Assembly (NCBI GenBank): GCA_016946835.1 | Contig: JACVTC010000110.1 | Coordinates: 112,501-176,500 of the forward strand | Source: Neocallimastix lanati (nom. inval.) | Lineage: Eukaryota; Neocallimastigomycota; Neocallimastigomycetes; Neocallimastigales; Neocallimastigaceae | DNA length: 64,000 bases | Reading direction: 5' to 3' | In this document: positions 44,601 through 56,592 of the stretch, piece by piece | Numbering within the stretch: the stretch's first letter is position 1 | Layout: every line of letters starts with the position of its first letter | Notes under the pieces: model-generated | The model's database searches: none | What the model saw: only the letters and a program-made list of their open reading frames with translations | What the model was told of the DNA's origin: nothing | Made by a program: the position numbers and the translations under genes

Positions 44601-47371
44601 TATGATTTATTATTAAATTATTTTTTTTATTAAATAATTATATTTATTATAATATAAAACTTTTTATATAATAATTATTATTATTAACGGTAATTTTATT
44701 AATTTTTATATAATATTTTACGGTACAAAAAAAAAATTTTTTTATTTTTTGTATTACATTATTTTTGATAACTCTAAATATTAATATAATTTTTATATTT
44801 TTATTTATTGTTATTAAATATTAATATTCTTTTAAAATAGTTTTTATAATTATTTTAAAAGTGCACTTTTTAATTATTATTTTTTTTTATTTTTAATATT
44901 TTATTCTTTATTTTTTTTCTCTTATATAAAATAATTTTTTATAAATAATTTTTATAATAATTTTTATTATTATTTTTATTATTTATTATTAAAGAATTAA
45001 ATTATTTTATATATAGTTTTTTATCTAGTATAAAATATTATTTTTATTAATTATATAGTTTTTATAAATTTTATTTTATTTTTTTACTTTTCTTACCTTT
45101 TATTTATTTTACCTTAAAATATAGTTATATATTTTATTATAATTTTCTTTTATATTTAACTTATTTATATTTAAAAAAATTAGATTAAAAATTTTTCTTG
45201 TGTTCCCTTTATATATAAATTTAAAAAAGATTTATTTTTTAAATCTTTTTTATTTAATTATATATAAATAACATAAGAATATTTTTATTATTATCATTTT
45301 ACCTTTTTTTTTACTTTTTTCTACTTTCTTTTATTTTATTTTTATTTTTATTTTTCTATTTTATAAATTATCTTTATATAAATATCTTTTTTTTTATTAT
45401 GTCTTCATAATAATTAAAATATTTCTATAATACTTTTTTAATTTTTTTTATAATAATTATATTTTTTATATTTATATAATACTTTTTTAATTCTTTTTAT
45501 AATAATTATATTTTTTATATTTATATAATACTTTTTTAATTCTTTTTATAATAATTATTATTTTTTATATTTATATAATACTTTTTTAATTCTTTTTATA
45601 ATAATTATATTTTTTTATATTTATATAATACTTTTTTAATTCTTTTTATAATAATTATATTTTTTATATTTATATAATACTTTTTTAATTCTTTTTATAA
45701 TAATTATATTTTTTATATTTATATAATACTTTTTTAATTCTTTTTATAATAATTATATTTTTTATATTTATATAATACTTTTTTAATTCTTTTTATAATA
45801 ATTCTATCTTAATAACTTTTACTATTATTTCGACCCTACCTTATATATTTATTTTATTTACTTTTGGTTAATAATTATTTTTATTTTATTTACTTTTTTT
45901 AATTATTAACTTTTATATTATTATCTTTTGATAATAATTATATACTTTTATATTTTTATATATAATTATTTGCTTTAAATAATTATATACTTTTTATTTT
46001 ATTACATGGTTATATATCTTTTATATTTATATATCTTTTATAATTATATCCTTTTTTTATTATCTTATATAATTATTTCTTTTAATAATTATATACTTTT
46101 ATTTTCTTATATAATTATTTCTTTTAATAATTATATACCTTTATTTTCTTATATAATTATTTCTTTTAATAATTATATACCTTTATTTTCTTATATAATT
46201 ATTTCTTTTAATAATTATATATACTTTTTTATTATCTTATATAATTATTTCTTTTAATGATTATATACTTTTTATCTTATTATATAGTTATATATCTTTT
46301 ATAATTATATAATTTTTTATTATCTTATATAATTATTTCTTTTAATAATTATATATACCTTTTTATACTTTTATCTTATATAATTATATATCTTGTATAA
46401 TTATATAATTATTTTATTATCTTATATAATTATTTCTTTTAATAATTATATATACTTTTTTTTTACTTTCTTATATAATTATTTCTTTTAATGATTATAT
46501 ATACTTTTTTTATTTTCTTATATAATTATTTTCTTTTAATAATTATATAGGTTTTTTTTTATTACATAATTATATATCTTTTATAATTATATACTCTTAT
46601 TTTTCACTTATATAATTATTTACTTTAAATAATTATATATTTTTTTATTTTCTTATATAATTATTTCTTTTAATAATTATATATTTATTATTTTCTTATA
46701 TAATTATTTACTTATAATAATTATATATTTTTACTATTATTTTACTATTATTTTCTATAATTATATATTCTTATATAAATAAATACTTTTATTAATTAAC
46801 TTATATAATTATTTATTTTTAATATTTTTAATAATTATATATTTAACTTCTTATAATAGCTTTTTTTTACTTATAATTAATAATACTTTTTAATAGAATA
46901 TTTAATATTTCCTTTTAGAGATAGTAAAGATATTGAAATTCCTCATGGATTTCAGTATACGAATTTTAAGTTAACAATTTTCATAAATTTTCTCTTAGAT
47001 ATAGTTAATTAGAATAATTTCCTTTTTTAGATAACGGACATATTTAGTATGTCCATTTTACTTTTTAATCAAAACTTTAAATACTTTAATTTACTTTTGA
47101 TCAAACTTTAATAACTTTAAATTTATTTCTGATCAAAAACTTTAAATAGTTTAATATTATTTGATTTTTAATAGTTAGTTAAATCTTTTAAATATTAGTA
47201 CTTAGTTATATTAGTTTATAATTTAGATATTTAACTATTTCTTATAATAATTATACTTAGTAAATACTTTAAATAATTTTTTTATATTATTATATATTTC
47301 TCTTGTAATTATTATAATTATCAAATACATGTAATACTTTGTAAATCTTAAATAAATAAAAGAATTTAAAA
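44600..47371 (+). repeat. T-rich strand-biased region with tandem arrays
   Basis: Nearly 2.8 kb in which the plus strand is strongly T-rich. A 49-bp unit (ACTTTTTTAATTCTTTTTAT, AATAATTATATTTTTTATAT, TTATATAAT) repeats about seven times at 45432-45800. A second family (TTATATAATTATTTCTTTTA, ATAATTATATA) recurs more loosely at 46000-46700. No gene. The last part (46900-47370) has less regular sequence with several TGATCAAA copies. Confidence 0.8.
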
Positions 47372-47390
47372 CCTAACTCCTAACTCCTAA
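47372..47390 (+). repeat. Telomere-like repeat at the left end of LINE 1
   Basis: CCTAACTCCTAACTCCTAA, a variant of CCCTAA repeats, preceded by AAATAAAAGAATTTAAAA, which resembles the LINE 3' tails at 51645 and 56560. It may be the 3' junction of a further, lost LINE copy. Confidence 0.6.
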
Positions 47391-48949
47391 TACTTCTCCT
47401 AGCATTATCAAAGATTTTTTCTCCAATAGGCTACGTCAGTTTGATCTTTCAGCCCTTCCACCGAACTTCTCTCCTTCTTCTTCTGTTTCTGATTCTCCAT
47501 CATCATGGACCTTTACCTACTGATACGTCTGTTAATAACCTCAAATCCATTACTTCCTCTTCAGAATCATTATCTAATTCTTCTGTACATATTGATAATT
47601 TACAGTCTAACTCCGTTCCTTCTCCTACCCTCCCAACTTCATCTACCAAAGTTATCATGGAAGCTTCTACTTCTTCTTCTTCAATGAATGTTGATGATTC
47701 TCCTTAATCATTCTCAATCACCTTTGATTAACGACATTTCTATTATGTATGCCAATGTCCATGGTTTTGAGCATAACAAAAGAGCTGTTGTTTTCAATTC
47801 ACTTATTAATAAATTCAACATCTTAATTTATGGCTGAATCTTGGTTCCTTGGTGACGAATTAATTTCACAAAATAAATATTATGTTTTCTTCCTCTATTA
47901 AACCTCCTAAACCACCAAATGGTCACTACAAAGGAGGTATATATTGCTTCGCCCAACCTAATATTGCTCCCTTCATACATATTCTTGACACCTCCCTAAA
48001 TTCAATCACTATCTCCATCTTTTAGGAAAGTTGTCAAAGTCATATACTTACCACCTTCCCTATCCGATTCTGATTTTGCTGTAGCCATTCCATCAATCTG
48101 ATTATCACCCTTCTCTTATACTTGGTGATTTTAATGTAGACTTTTCACGACGTAAACCCACTACTCGTCATAACATCACTATTTCTACATGTAACGCTCT
48201 ACGTCTTTCCAGACTTATTCCCTCCCTAAATTCAATTCCTTCTAAACTGGATGCTTGCCTTTGCCTCTATTAGTCTTGGTGCTTCTCTCTCCATTCTTAG
48301 ATGCCCCTTCCCTACCGATCATCCAATGCTTGTTGTTTCCTTTCCTGTCTTAGATGAATTGAAGAATATAAACCCTAATATAAGACTACGTTTTAACCTT
48401 TCGTCAATTAGAACTCCCTCTTATTCGTGGTGAATTATGTTCTAGATTCAATTTCTCTGCTGACCTTTTTATTTTCCCTTTTTCAAAATATTACTAATTT
48501 TTTTCGCCATTCCTTCACTTATTGATAAACAATACTATTATTGATGAAATCTGAACGTTTGTTTATTGATTCTATCCAAGAGGAGTGTACGATTGTTCTT
48601 GGCACTTTCCACGGGAAACCTAAACCTCCTACTGACCTTCCATATTATCGGAATTCCCCATCCTCCCGCCTCTTCCAATTGTTTTCATACTTGTGATGCA
48701 ATTCGTTTATTTAAAAAATCATCTTCAATCCTCTTCTCCATCCCCCTCTTCTCTTATCTCTTCTGATCCTACTAAGTCTTCTCTTCAGGATGCCTTTGAC
48801 TTTTATAATGCTGCCTACAAACCAATTAATGACTCCTTTGCTCCTTAGTAATATCAGAAATCTATTCACAGGTATTCCTAATATAGAACTTCATTAATTT
48901 TATTACGTTACCCAGAGTTACTGATCAAATTAGTAAACTATCCTCTTCT

Positions 48950-49054
48950 AAGGCTTGTGGACAAGATGGCATCCATGCGATTATAAGGCTTGTGGACAAG
49001 ATGTCATCCATGCGATTATAAGGCTTGTGGACAAGATGTCATCCATGTGATTAT
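48950..49054 (+). repeat. 35-bp tandem triplication in the RT of LINE 1
   Basis: AAGGCTTGTGGACAAGATG followed by (G/T)CATCCATGCGATTAT, three times. It duplicates the start of the RT domain and, being 35 bp, shifts frame. LINE 2 has one copy of the segment at about 53902. Confidence 0.9.
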
Positions 49055-50373
49055 ATTAAAAGCCTGCTCCAGTTCTAGACTTGCTGCTTGCTATCTATTC
49101 CCTTTTTTAAATGTTGTGCCTCTCTTGGCGTCAACCCCATTAAGATGGAACGAATCCATCATTTTTTCCGATTCCAAAAAAAGTACTCTTCTTATTACAT
49201 CTAAGATCATAGACCTATTGCGCTTTACCAATATCTTTAGAACGCCTTTTTTGAATCCATTCTCCTTATAAAGTTTATTAGAACCAAACTCTCTATCCCT
49301 TTCGAACTCTGTCTTAATCAAGCTGGCTTTAAGATCAAGGCTATTCTACTATTACCCATGCTATATGTTTCCAATGAAACAGCTTGTTCTGGTTCTTCCT
49401 TTCAGTTTCATGTCTTCCTTGATTTAAAAAAAAAAAAAAACCTATGACTCAGTACCCTTAATAACCTTGGTTAATAAACTCATTAAAAGAAATATCCCTT
49501 CAGGCATTATCTCTCTATTAATTTCTCTCTTCACCTCCTGCACTACAAGAATCATTGTTAATGGTGAATTAACTGATAAAATTCAACTTTCCAGAGGACT
49601 CATGCAAAGGTGCTATTCTGGCTCTCCTTTTATTTAACATCTTTTATTGATGATCTTGCCTCCACACTTTCCTATAAATGGCCTATCGATCCCTTCCCTC
49701 ATAGCCTCTTTTTCGCTGATGACATCAAATTAAAATCATTCCTCTCTCTTAATAAACTCTAAGATATACTTGATATTTACTATCGCTGGTCACCTTGATA
49801 ATGGCATGGAATTTAATGTTTCAAAAATCTGACTTTCTTAACTGTCCGCTACTTAATTAATGAATCTAACTCTCCTCTTACTTTAGGTAACTCCCATTTA
49901 CCTGGTGTTGACTCTTATACTTATTACTTAGGATTTCCTCATACTTTCAAAGGCATCAACTGGTGTGAACATATCTTAAAGCTTCCTCCTTGAAAGCCCA
50001 TAATCTCTTACAATCCCTCTCTGACTACCAATACCTTTTGGAGTCCTGGTGTTAAGCTCACTATTTTTAGAACCTTTATTCGACCTTCTATGGAACATTC
50101 AGCCTGCCTTGCGATGTACTGGATGAGGAATAAATGTAAAACGTATGAAATCAAAAGAATACAATTCAATTCCGTTATTACTGATGGTTTTTTTTTTTTT
50201 TTTTGGATATCTAATTCTTGGAAATCTTAACATTTCCTCCGCGATCTTTGGTATCCCGCCTTCTCTACTTCGTCCTTTTTTTGTTTATCTTGTGTAAACT
50301 TAAGAAAAACACATCATTCAAATGAATCCTTCGAATCCCCTTTCCTCTGCTTTTGCAAAAAACTAATATCAGA

Positions 50374-50690
50374 AATAATCAATTCCTTACTAATACTTTT
50401 GGCTATAGAATAATCAATTCCTTACTAATACTTTTGGCTATAGAATAATCAATTCTTTACTAATACTTTTGGCTATAGAATAATCAATTCCTTACTAATA
50501 CTTTTGGCTATAGAATAATCAATTCCTTACTAATACTTTTGGCTATAGAATAATCAATTCCTTACTAATACTTTTGGCTATAGAATAATCAATTCCTTAC
50601 TAATACTTTTGGCTATAGAATAATCAATTCCTTACTAATACTTTTGGCTATAGAATAATCAATTCCTTACTAATACTTTTGGCTATAGAA
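50374..50690 (+). repeat. 35-bp tandem array, 9 units, in LINE 1
   Basis: AATAATCAATTCCTTACTAA then TACTTTTGGCTATAG, nine nearly identical units. LINE 2 has a single diverged copy near 55535. Confidence 0.93.
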
Positions 50691-51660
50691 TAATTCAATT
50701 ATAATTTTTTTTTTTTTCAACATAGGCTATTTCCCCTAGAATCCCCTATAGACTACATAATGCTAATAGCTCTTCTCCGATCTCTTGATTTAGATTCCCT
50801 TAATTCCAAGACTTGGATAAATTAATTATTTCCTACCTTAGTAAATCTACCATGGCCTCTTGTATAATCCCTCTTGGCCAAGGGTCCTCCAATCCTTCTG
50901 CTCTTGAATTTTATAATCACACCCCTATGCTACTTGACAGGTGTGTGTTTATCCGTGACTCTATCACTCGTAACCGTGCCTTGCAATGGCGATCTAATTC
51001 CTTTAGCAATACTTCAATTATTTGTCCTAATTATAAGAAAAAATTTTAACAGAGGCGCATGTTAATTTTTGCAATATCTTTGGGTGGAATCCTCCCTTCC
51101 TTCTCAAAATAAACAACTGGTCCCAATTTTTAATGAGGACCTTCTTCTTAATTCATAACCTTTCCTTCTTTCCTATAATATTATTGATTCCCTTCTCAAT
51201 CACCATGAATATTCTGCTTTTTTGTCAAGCTATTGACTACCTGGATTAGTTTCAGCTCTTCTCCTCATTCTTCTACTGCTACAACAAAAAGTTATCTCAA
51301 AAAAAAAAAAAAAAAAACGATCACGATCTTCATCTTCAACTATTGTTACTTCCACTAGGAAAAAAAGGAAAAATTTTCTTGATAATTATTTTATCTCTAT
51401 TTCTTAATTTTTATTTTTACTTTTATTTTTATTTCTTATTTTTATTTCTTATTTTCTCCCTTCTATATTATCTATATTGTATTTTAAATACCATGTAGCT
51501 TTTTATTTTTTATCTTTTTCATGTATTATTACTTCTCTTTGATACATGCATTATTTTTACTCATGTATTACTTCTCTTTGATACATGTATTATTTTTATT
51601 CATGTATTTTTTTTTTATTTTATGTATTAAATCACTTTAATAAATTAATAAACGTGTATA

Positions 51661-51681
51661 AAACCCCAGCCCCTAACCCTC
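51661..51681 (+). repeat. Telomere-like junction between LINE 1 and LINE 2
   Basis: AAACCCCAGCCCCTAACCCTC: degenerate CCCTAA repeats at the exact 3' end of LINE 1, immediately followed by the 5' part of LINE 2. The counterpart at 56575 is perfect (CCCTAA)n. Confidence 0.8.
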
Positions 51682-52670
51682 GTCTCTGCTTTTTCTAAAA
51701 ATGGGTATCCAAGTCTGGCAACTCAAAGAGCATCTCCTTCATTTGGTAATTAATAACATTTGTGAAATTATTCTTCACAAGAAATACTCCTCCTCGTTTA
51801 TTGAAATCGTTCAACCAGCTGGAATCTTTAAGATCCTTAAAGATTTTAATCCATCATGTTGTTATTGATCCCCAATGCTACTCCAAGAACTTAAGGCTTC
51901 CATCAAATCTAAGTTCATCAAAAGATGTCAATCCATTATTTCACGTAATACTTTCTCCTTCTACCGTTAAAGAATTCTTTTTTACTATGCTCAATTCTGT
52001 TAACTCCCACCATTAAGTTCTTTGAATTCTTCTTCTTCTTCTGACTCTACTTCTGGTTCCTTTCCTGATTTTGGTTCTGGCTCTACTCCTGGTTTTGACC
52101 CTGGCTCTACTTCTCGTTCTACTTCTGTATCCTCTCCTGCTTCTGATTCTGGTTCTAATTCTGACTCTGGTTCTGACTCTGGTTCTGACTCTGGTTCTGG
52201 CCCTATGCTTCTACTTCTGGTTCCGGTTCAAATTCTAACTCTTAATACTATTTTCTTCCTCTTCATGAAAACCTCCGGTTAGAAATGGGTCATTCTTTTC
52301 TTCTCTGATGACCTTCTACTGTTGACCCCTACTACCTTCCTCTCAAAGTTACCACAGCAAGCTTCTGATTCTCTTCCTTCCTTCCTTCCTTCCTTCAATG
52401 AATTGTTGGATGATTCCTCCTTGTTGATCCTCCTTCTCCTCCACCCACCCATCAACAACAACATTTCTGTCATGTTTGCTAATGTCTTGTGGTTTTGGGC
52501 ATAAGAAAAGACCTATTGTTTATTTTTTTTTTTTTTGATTCCCTTTATCTTTAATTATAAACATAATATTTTATTGCTGAATCGTGGTTCTTTAATGATG
52601 AAACTATTAGTCGCAATAAATTTTTTTTTGATTGCTTCATCTAATCAAACCCCCCTTAAACCTTCTATTG

Positions 52671-52805
52671 GTTCACTACAAAGGTGGTATTTATTGTTTT
52701 TGCTCAACAAAAATTAGTTCACTACAAAGGTGGTATTTATTGTTTTTGCTCAACAAAAATTAGTTCACTACAAAGGTGGTATTTATTGTTTTTTGCTCAA
52801 CAAAA
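52671..52805 (+). repeat. 46-bp tandem triplication in LINE 2
   Basis: GTTCACTACAAAGGTGGTAT then TTATTGTTTTTGCTCAACAA and AAATTA, three times, in the endonuclease region; LINE 1 has a single related copy near 47925. Confidence 0.9.
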
Positions 52806-54544
52806 AATATCGTCCCCTTTAATTCACATCCTTGATTCAACGTTTTAAACTCTATTACTTTATTTCCATTTTCCCGAAAAGTTAAAAAAAAAAAAGCTAT
52901 TTTATTTAACAACCTTCATGATCAGATGCAGAGATTTCGCGATGGAAGTTCAATCTGAATTCCAATCCTTCCCTTATCCTTGGTGATGTTAATATTGACT
53001 TTTTTTGTAAAACGGTCTAAGTTTAATCAGCGCCACAACATCACCATTCTCCACTTGCAATGCTTTACGTCTTTCTAGATTAATTTAATTACCTTCTACT
53101 TGGTGCTAATCTTTCTAAGCTTGAGGCTGCCTTTTGCTTCTCTAGTTGTCTTTGGTGCTTTCCCTCTCTCGATTCTTCGTTGTCCTTTCCCTTCCGATCA
53201 TCCTATGCTTATTGTATCCTTTCCCCTGTTCTTTGAAGAGAAGAATTTAAATATTTTGTAACAAAATAAGATTTAAATCTTTCGTCAACTTGACCTTCCC
53301 TCTTATTCGAGGTAAATTATGCTCAAAATTTAAGATCTCTTCGGCTGTTCTCCTTATTCCTCTCTTTTTTTCTTAGTATATTCCTAATCTCTTTTCGTCA
53401 AGCTTTCACTTACTAAAAAAAAAAAAAAAACAAATCAATCCTTGATGAATCTGAACGGTTTAATTCATTGATTCTATCCAAGAGGAGTGTACTATTGTGT
53501 TCTTGGGACCTTCCACTTGGGAAAACCTAAACAATCCATCTATCTATCTTTCCTCATTCTCAGAATTCCCCATTCTTCTCTCGTCTTTCCAGTTAGTTGT
53601 TTCCAAACACCTTATGATGCCATTTAGATTATTTAAAAAAGTTCACCTTCCAAATCTTTCATCTCTTTCTCCTTTCCTCTCTTATCTCTTCCTGACCCTA
53701 CTAAATCTGCTCTACAGGAGATGCTTTTGACTTTTTTATAAATTCTTGCTTAATAAACCAATTAACGATTCCTTTTACGCCTTGGTAAAAAAAATTAGAG
53801 TAATTATTTATAGGTATTCCTGATGAAGATTTCGTTTTAACTTTAACTTTATAACCCCATCCCCGAGTTTACTGACCAAATTAATAAAACTTTCTTCTTC
53901 TAAGGCTTGTGGTCAAGATGGCAATTCATGCTATCATTTTAAAAGGCTATTCTAATTCTAGAATTTTCTACTACTATTTTTACTCTCTTTTTTAATTTGT
54001 TGTGCTTCCTTTGGGGGTGTTAAACTCCATTAAGGTGGAAATGAGTCTCATTATCTTCCCCATCCCAAAAAAAAAAAAAAAAAAGTCCTCTTCTCGTTAA
54101 TATTCAAATGATTATAGACCTATATAGCACTTTACAAATATTTTCAGAAGATGATTTAAATCCATTCTTCTTAAGTTCATTAGATCTAAATTTTCCATAT
54201 TTTTTTTTTTTTTTTTGGGGGGGGGGCTTTGTCCCTAATTAAGCTAGGGTTTCGGTCTGGATACTCTACTATACACTCATGCTATCGTTTCTAATGAAAC
54301 AGCATGTTCTTGGATCCTCCCTTCAATTTCACCGTATTCCCTTGACTTTAAGGAAAGCATAGAACTCCGGTACCTCTAGTAACACTGGTTAAATAAACTT
54401 ATAAAATAGAAATTATTCCTGTCTGGTATTATTTCTCTTTTCGTCTCCCTTTTTTACTTCCTTGTACTACAAGAATCCTTTGTTAATGGTGAATTAACTA
54501 GTAAAAATAACAACTTTCGCGAGGACTCTCATGCAGGGTGCTAT

Positions 54545-54935
54545 CTTGGCTCTACTCCTTTTTTTTTTTTTTTTTAACATTTTTATTGATGACCTAGGCT
54601 CCACTCCTTTTTTTTTTTTTTTTTAACATTTTTATTGATGACCTAGGCTCATCACTTTCTAGTAAATGGTCCCTAAGGATCCCTTCCCTTCCCCCCCACA
54701 GCCTTTTTACTTCTTCTTTGCTGACGATATTAAATTAAATTAAACCATTCTTTCCTTGAAAATCTACAAGATATGCTTAAATATCTGTTATCGTTGGTCT
54801 CTCTCTTTGATAATGGTAATGGAATTTTAACGTTTCAAAAAATCTGCCTTTCCTATCTGTACCTTCTCTTTGATAATGGTAATGGAATTTTAACGTTTCA
54901 AAAAATCTGCCTTTCTTATCTGTACCTTCTCTTTT
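54545..54935 (+). repeat. Two tandem duplications in the RT of LINE 2
   Basis: A unit of about 50 bp (TTTTTAACATTTTTATTGAT, GACCTAGGCTC) is present twice at 54545-54650, and a 63-bp unit (CTCTTTGATAATGGTAATGG, AATTTTAACGTTTCAAAAAA, TCTGCCTTTC) twice at about 54803-54930. LINE 1 has one copy of each. Confidence 0.88.
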
Positions 54936-55937
54936 ATAATAAATCTAACTCTACTCTTACCTTTAGGTAAACTCACTACTTCCCTACCGGTGTAGACTCT
55001 TATATACTATATATTTGGGCTTTTCCCCCCCCTCTCCATACCTTTTAAGGGTATTAATTGGAAAGAAGATCTTAAAAATGCTACTTTGAAAGCCCATAAC
55101 CCATAACCTCCTTCCTTCAATCCCTTTCTAATGATCAATAGCTTTGGACGGACGGACTCCTTGGCGTTAAAGCTCACTATCTTCAGAACTTTTTTATTCG
55201 ACCTTCTATATGGAACATTCTGCCTGCCTCGCGTTATATACTGGATGAGGAAATAGTTGTAAAAAAAAAAAAAAAAAAAACCAACGAAATAAAAGAATAG
55301 AATTCTGTTTATTACTGATAGTCTTTTTTTTTTTTTGGGGGGTCTCTTAACTCTTTGAAAAATTTTAATACTACACACATGTGCTATCTTTGGTATCCCC
55401 CTCCCCCTTCTCTCTACTTCGTTCTTTTTTTTTTTTTTGCCTAGCCTTTAAAGCTTAGAAAAAATTATATTCGTCAAATGAATCCTTTCAAATTCCTTAT
55501 CCTCCTCTTCCTTCTCCTCTATTACAAATATACTGGAATAATCAATTCCTCACTAACTCCTTTTGGTTATATAGGATTAATTTAACTATAATATCTTTCA
55601 ACATAATCTTTTCCCACTTGAACCCTCCCCCCCCCCTCAGATTACATAATCCTAATAGTTCTGCCCCCAGTATCTGAATTTAACTCTCTTTAATACTAGA
55701 CTAGACAAACTAATTATTTTCCCATTTAACCCTAATCTATTATGGCTTCCTGTTATTATCCCCTTTGACCAGGGTCTCCAAATCCTTCTACCCTAGAATT
55801 TTATAACCATACAACATGCTACTTGACAGGTGTGTGTGTGTTTTTTATTCGTGATTCTATTTTACTCGCAATTATGTGTTATTATGGCGAACTAATTCTT
55901 TTGGTAATACTCTTTCATTATCTGCCCCTATAGGCAA

Positions 55938-56105
55938 GAAATAAATTCAAATTCAACCGAGCACATGTCAACCTTTTGCAATATCTTTGGTTTGGAATCC
56001 TCCCCTTTCTTTATAATACAAGAAATAAATTCAAATTCAACCGAGCACATGTCAACCTTTTGCAATATCTTTGGTTTGGAATCCTCCCCTTTCTTTATAA
56101 TTAAA
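55938..56105 (+). repeat. 84-bp tandem duplication in LINE 2
   Basis: AAGAAATAAATTCAAATTCA, ACCGAGCACATGTCAACCTT, TTGCAATATCTTTGGTTTGG, AATCCTCCCCTTTCTTTATA, twice, nearly identical. Confidence 0.9.
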
Positions 56106-56571
56106 CATTGGCACTGTCTCAAAGAAGATTCTTTTGTTATTTCACCCCCTTTCCCTCCCCCCCCCCATCATCATATAATATTCTTTGATTCTTCTTTTGA
56201 ACCACCATTGAATATTCCTCATTCCGTCAAGCTATTGACTATTTGGAGAGCTTTTAGCTCTTCTAAAAAAATTCAACTTATTTCTAAATAATCATCGCAT
56301 TTCTAGAAAGCACTCTAGAAACTCCTTCATCTGCTATTCTACCCGCTGTGAAAAAAAAAGTTCTTCTTAATTTCTAGATTATCTTTATTTTTTCTTTTTT
56401 TTTTTTTTCTTTTTTTTTCAATTTTATATCTTTTATTAATTTATTTTTATTTAATTCATATATCTATTACTTTTTTTTTTTATCTATCCTATGAATTTTA
56501 TTTACTCTAATATCCATGTAGTAATTAAATCATGTATTTAATAACTTTAATAAATTGAATAAACGCTGTAT

Positions 56572-56592
56572 AAAACCCTAACCCTAACCCTC
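56572..56592 (+). repeat. (CCCTAA)n telomeric repeat at the 3' end of LINE 2
   Basis: AAACCCTAACCCTAACCCTC: two and a half perfect telomere-type units directly after the LINE 3' end. C-rich strand reads rightward, as at a left chromosome end, the opposite of the tract at 32577-32622. Confidence 0.88.

Larger units (their letters stand above)
47391..51660 (+). mobile_element. Non-LTR retrotransposon (LINE) copy 1, degenerate
   Basis: Plus-strand element readable across many frame changes. After a Ser-rich 5' part come an AP-type endonuclease (ISIMYANVHGFEHNKRA near 47735, LILGDFNVDFSRRKP near 48115, CPFPTDHPMLVVS near 48300), then reverse transcriptase (KACGQDGIHAIILKA near 48950, VFLDLKK near 49410, GLMQ...ALLLFNI near 49600, FFADDIKLKS near 49709) and a C-terminal part (RTFIRPSMEHSACLAMYWMR near 50070). 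It encodes proteins that nick target DNA and prime cDNA synthesis on it. Frameshifts are numerous, plus 35-bp tandem arrays. The 3' end is T-rich and finishes in AAACGTGTATAAAACC at telomere-type repeats. No poly-A tail. Confidence 0.85.
51682..56571 (+). mobile_element. Non-LTR retrotransposon (LINE) copy 2, degenerate
   Basis: Parallel to LINE 1 but with a longer 5' region. That region includes a Ser/Gly/Asp-rich segment (52022-52210, repeated SDSGSDSG), probably an ORF1 remnant. Then endonuclease (ISVMFANV near 52460, LILGDVNIDF near 52970, CPFPSDHPMLIVS near 53180), RT (KACGQDG near 53902, FADDI near 54714) and C-terminal part (near 55195). Reading frames are broken even more than in copy 1, mostly by lengthened homopolymers (T, A, C and G runs) and small duplications. 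The 3' end is TAAATTGAATAAACGCTGTA then TAAAACCCTAACCC. Confidence 0.82.

Noticed and set aside
49091-49321. Minus-strand 76-codon frame and other small minus frames in the LINE region
   Set aside because: They overlap recognisable plus-strand RT or endonuclease coding and have no features of their own.
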